DNA of 64,000 nt from an uncultured Erythrobacter sp. (lineage in GTDB: Bacteria > Pseudomonadota > Alphaproteobacteria > Sphingomonadales > Sphingomonadaceae). This document shows, in pieces, positions 61,045-64,000 of the stretch (its first letter is position 1; every line of letters begins with the position of its first letter). The translations under genes and the position numbers were made by a program. The stretch lies in the NCBI GenBank assembly GCA_937969505.1, contig CALBWA010000013.1, positions 124,001-188,000 of the forward strand. Reading direction: 5' to 3'. The notes beneath the pieces were generated by a model. It was not told the origin of the DNA. It was given only the letters and a program-made list of their open reading frames with translations, and did not search any database.

Positions 61045-63791
61045 TGGTCGCCACTGTCTCTGCCCTGTCAAGCGCAGCTCAGGCTGCGAGCTATTATGAG
61101 GCCGACGACTACTATGCCGAAGGCGGCACGGCTCCCTCAGAGTGGTTTGGTGAGGCGGCTGAGAAACTTGGCCTGTCGGGAGAGGTGGATCGCGAGCACT
61201 TCGGCGAATTACTCGAGGGGCAGATCGCGGGCAAGCAGCTGGGCACTGTGCGCGAAGGCAAGGTCGAGCACCGGCCAGGCTGGGACATTACCTTTTCGGC
61301 TCCCAAGTCGGTTTCGATCATGGCTGAGGTTGCTGGAGACAAGCGGCTGATCAAAGCGCATGGGGAAGCGGTAAAGACGGCGCTTGCCCATGTTGAAAAA
61401 CACATGGCGGCAACGCGGGTCAGACAAGGCGGCGTGGTCGAGCGCGAGGCAACTGGCAATCTTGCAATCGCCACTTTCCGTCATGCGACGAGCCGGTCAC
61501 AAGACCCCCAGCTCCATACCCACGGGGTGATCCTCAACGCGGCCCAGGACAAGGATGACAATTGGCGCAGTCTTGAGCCGCGTGCCTTCTATCAGCTGCA
61601 AAAGGAGATCGGCGCGATTTACCGACAGGAGCTTGCGCATGGCGTTGCGGCGCTGGGTTATCGAATAGAGGCTGGGAAAGATGCGCTGTTCGAGATTGCT
61701 GATGTTCCGGAAAAGGCCATCGAAATGCTCAGTCAACGCACGGCAGCGATAGATGCCCGGCTTGCCGAGCGCGGCACGAGCCGTGAGGAAGCCAGCGCAG
61801 CCGAAAAGCAGATTGCCGCGCTCGATACGCGTGAGGCCAAGACCCATGCCGATCATAGCACCTTGCGCGCAGACTGGCGGGCGAGTGCGGATGCCAACGG
61901 GTTCGATAAGGCAGCACGAGACAGGCTGATCGGTGAAGCGAAAGAACTGGCCAAGGGCAACGAAGCTACCGTCAGTCCGGAATTGCTGGCGAGGCAGGCG
62001 GTAGCCTGGGCAGCGGCCAAGTTGGCTGAACGCGAAGCCGTGTTTTCAGCCAGCACGCTGGCTCGTGAGACCGGGGACTTTGCCTTTGGTAAAGTGGGGC
62101 ACGACGCAATCAGCGCAGCGATTGTCGAGGCCGGAGAACGCGGCGAGCTCGTCCCGCGCACCTTCCTCGATCGGCGCGGCGCGGAGTTTGCCGGGTTCAC
62201 GACGCCTCAGGCCATCGAGACAGAGCGTACGATGTTGCGGCTCGCAGAAGCAGGGCGCGGCATGGCGCCATCGCTGACCAGTCCGGTGGCAGCAGCGCGG
62301 ACCATCGAACGAGCCGCGCGCCAATCAGCGCGCTCCGGCTATGCCTGGACCGACGACCAGAAGCGGGCGACCACAGACCTGCTAACCTCGCGGGATCGCA
62401 TCACCGCTGTTCAAGGCTACGCCGGGACTGCCAAAACCACGACCGTGCTTGCGACCTATGCCCGTGAGGCCAAGAAGCACAAACTGGAGCTAACTGCACT
62501 TGCGCCGACTGCATCGGCAGCCACTGTGCTGGGTGACGCCCTAAGTCTGCGCGGTGACACCGTGGCGCGGCATTTACTCGCACCCGAACGAAAGGGCGCG
62601 GGTAAGGACGCTGTATGGATCGTCGATGAAGCCTCGATGCTATCGGCCAACGATATGGCGAAACTCATGACCCGCGCCGATAAAGCTGGAGCAAGGTTGG
62701 TTCTGGTCGGTGACGTCAAGCAGCTGGGATCGGTGGGTGCAGGTGCCGCCTTCGCTCAGTTGCAGCAGGCTGGCATGGCGACCGCGAAACTTGCAGAGGT
62801 CGTTAGGCAGACCAATACCGGGACCCGTGAAGCTGTCATGGCTTCAATTGAAGGCCATGCCGGTAAGGCTCTCGCGGCGCTGGAAAATGGCGGTGGGAAA
62901 GTCATTGAAGCCGCATCAGCAGATGAACGCCTTGGCATGATGGCCGAGCAGTATCTCACCTTATCGCCAGAAGAACGTGCGCGAACACTGATGATTGAGC
63001 CATCACGCGCAGGACGCGATAAGCTCACCGACCTGATCCGCGCTCAGCTTGCCAAGCGCGGTGAACTATCGCCAGATGCCGTCCGCTTTGACGCACTTCA
63101 GGCAAAAGGCTTTACCCGTGCCGAGGCCCGTGAGGCTGCAAGCTATGATGTCGGCGATGTCGTCCGGTTCACCCGCGATTATTCTGCCAAAGGTCTGCGT
63201 CGAGGCGAGAGCTTCACGATTGCATCTGTTGATCCTGAGCGCGGGCGGGTTGACTTGGAAGGCAGCGATGGACGCGCGATTGATTGGCGTCCTCGACAAT
63301 GGGGTGCTGGCAAAGCCGAGGTCTTCGAGCGCAAGTCTATGGAATTGCGCACTGGAGATCAGGTCCAATTCACTCGCAACGATCGCGAGGCTGGACGGGT
63401 CAATGGACTTAGCGGCACCGTTACCCGGATCGACCCGCAGCGAGGTCAGGCAACTTTGAAGCTGGCGAACGGACGTGAGCAAAAACTCGATCTCTCCGAT
63501 CCTCGCGACACCCATCTGCGCCATGCCTATGTCCAGACGGCCCACGCTGCCCAAGGCCAGACTGCAAGCCGCGTCCTGATCCATGCCGACAGCCGTTCCA
63601 CGAATTTGGTCGACCAGAAAATGCTCTATGTCGCGCTCTCGCGCGCCAAAACCCAGGCAGTGATTGTCACAGACGATAAGGCGAAGCTCGTCCGCGCGAT
63701 CTACGAACGTGCAGGTGAGAAGCAGATGGCGATGGCACCGAGCACTCCTGAGGCCAGCAAATCCAAGGCGATAGGAGCTGGTTTGGGGTGA
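61044..63791 (+). CDS. MobF family relaxase/helicase (TrwC-like)
   Basis: YYEADDYYAEGG; GWDITFSAPKSVSIMAEV; DPQLHTHGVILNAA; helicase VQGYAGTAKTTTVLATY, IVDEASMLS, LVGDVKQLGSVGAGAAFAQLQ. Confidence 0.95.
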   Translation: MVATVSALSSAAQAASYYEADDYYAEGGTAPSEWFGEAAEKLGLSGEVDREHFGELLEGQIAGKQLGTVREGKVEHRPGWDITFSAPKSVSIMAEVAGDKRLIKAHGEAVKTALAHVEKHMAATRVRQGGVVEREATGNLAIATFRHATSRSQDPQLHTHGVILNAAQDKDDNWRSLEPRAFYQLQKEIGAIYRQELAHGVAALGYRIEAGKDALFEIADVPEKAIEMLSQRTAAIDARLAERGTSREEASAAEKQIAALDTREAKTHADHSTLRADWRASADANGFDKAARDRLIGEAKELAKGNEATVSPELLARQAVAWAAAKLAEREAVFSASTLARETGDFAFGKVGHDAISAAIVEAGERGELVPRTFLDRRGAEFAGFTTPQAIETERTMLRLAEAGRGMAPSLTSPVAAARTIERAARQSARSGYAWTDDQKRATTDLLTSRDRITAVQGYAGTAKTTTVLATYAREAKKHKLELTALAPTASAATVLGDALSLRGDTVARHLLAPERKGAGKDAVWIVDEASMLSANDMAKLMTRADKAGARLVLVGDVKQLGSVGAGAAFAQLQQAGMATAKLAEVVRQTNTGTREAVMASIEGHAGKALAALENGGGKVIEAASADERLGMMAEQYLTLSPEERARTLMIEPSRAGRDKLTDLIRAQLAKRGELSPDAVRFDALQAKGFTRAEAREAASYDVGDVVRFTRDYSAKGLRRGESFTIASVDPERGRVDLEGSDGRAIDWRPRQWGAGKAEVFERKSMELRTGDQVQFTRNDREAGRVNGLSGTVTRIDPQRGQATLKLANGREQKLDLSDPRDTHLRHAYVQTAHAAQGQTASRVLIHADSRSTNLVDQKMLYVALSRAKTQAVIVTDDKAKLVRAIYERAGEKQMAMAPSTPEASKSKAIGAGLG

Positions 63792-64000
63792 CTAAATAGC
63801 TCTTGGCACTGCCAAGCCATGGCGTCCTTCGTCCTCCCGATGGAATGAACTGCTCCCTTTCGACAGGCCGAGCCTGATGGGATCAACAGCCTGCCCGCTC
63901 CATTCGGGCTGAAGCCCTCCCGTGTTGGCTGTGCCGCGTAACCGCTGACCCACCTGGCCAATCCGGCCCGTCCCTTTGTCCGCGTTCCTAACGATTGGAC

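Overview
Gram-negative, high-GC alphaproteobacterial chromosome window, probably Sphingomonadales/Erythrobacteraceae (inferred from gene content: suf operon with a DUF559 gene, fused ThiS-ThiG, MmcB). About 1-40.6 kb looks like core chromosome: cutA, ctaA/COX15, a MerC-like protein, thiSG, pyrD-ggt-acyl-CoA synthetase, a sufR-B-(DUF559)-(TM)-C-D-S-(DUF59)-A operon, adenosine kinase, purD/xseA, an M23 peptidase, rpmB, tadA, RNase T2-nadC, a LytS/LytTR pair, M48/DsbA envelope proteins, a PAS-acidic protein, sterol desaturase and mmcB. It ends at tRNA-Arg(CCG), 40561-40637. From there to the right edge the content is accessory: a K+ channel, a tripartite RND operon extended by GltS, a DUF4136 lipoprotein and a Pycsar-effector-like membrane protein, an HdeA-like protein, a LuxR solo, and MarR with hydrolase-thioesterase-RND. 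A conjugative mobilization module follows (AlpA-like regulator, accessory protein, TraD-type coupling protein, MobF relaxase). No CRISPR array, rRNA, intact IS element or integrase was seen. The best leads are: (i) a duplicated gene 3' end flanking a small HEPN-motif ORF (4.2-4.9 kb); (ii) a GATGC/GCATC inverted-repeat cluster and a hairpin just upstream of the mobilization genes (candidate oriT); (iii) a hairpin sequestering the Shine-Dalgarno of the AlpA-like gene; (iv) an orphan PycTM-like protein behind an RND-GltS operon; (v) an orphan terminator suggesting an sRNA near 10.1 kb; (vi) a degenerate DUF559 protein inside the suf operon. All family calls come from reading the sequence; no database search was run.
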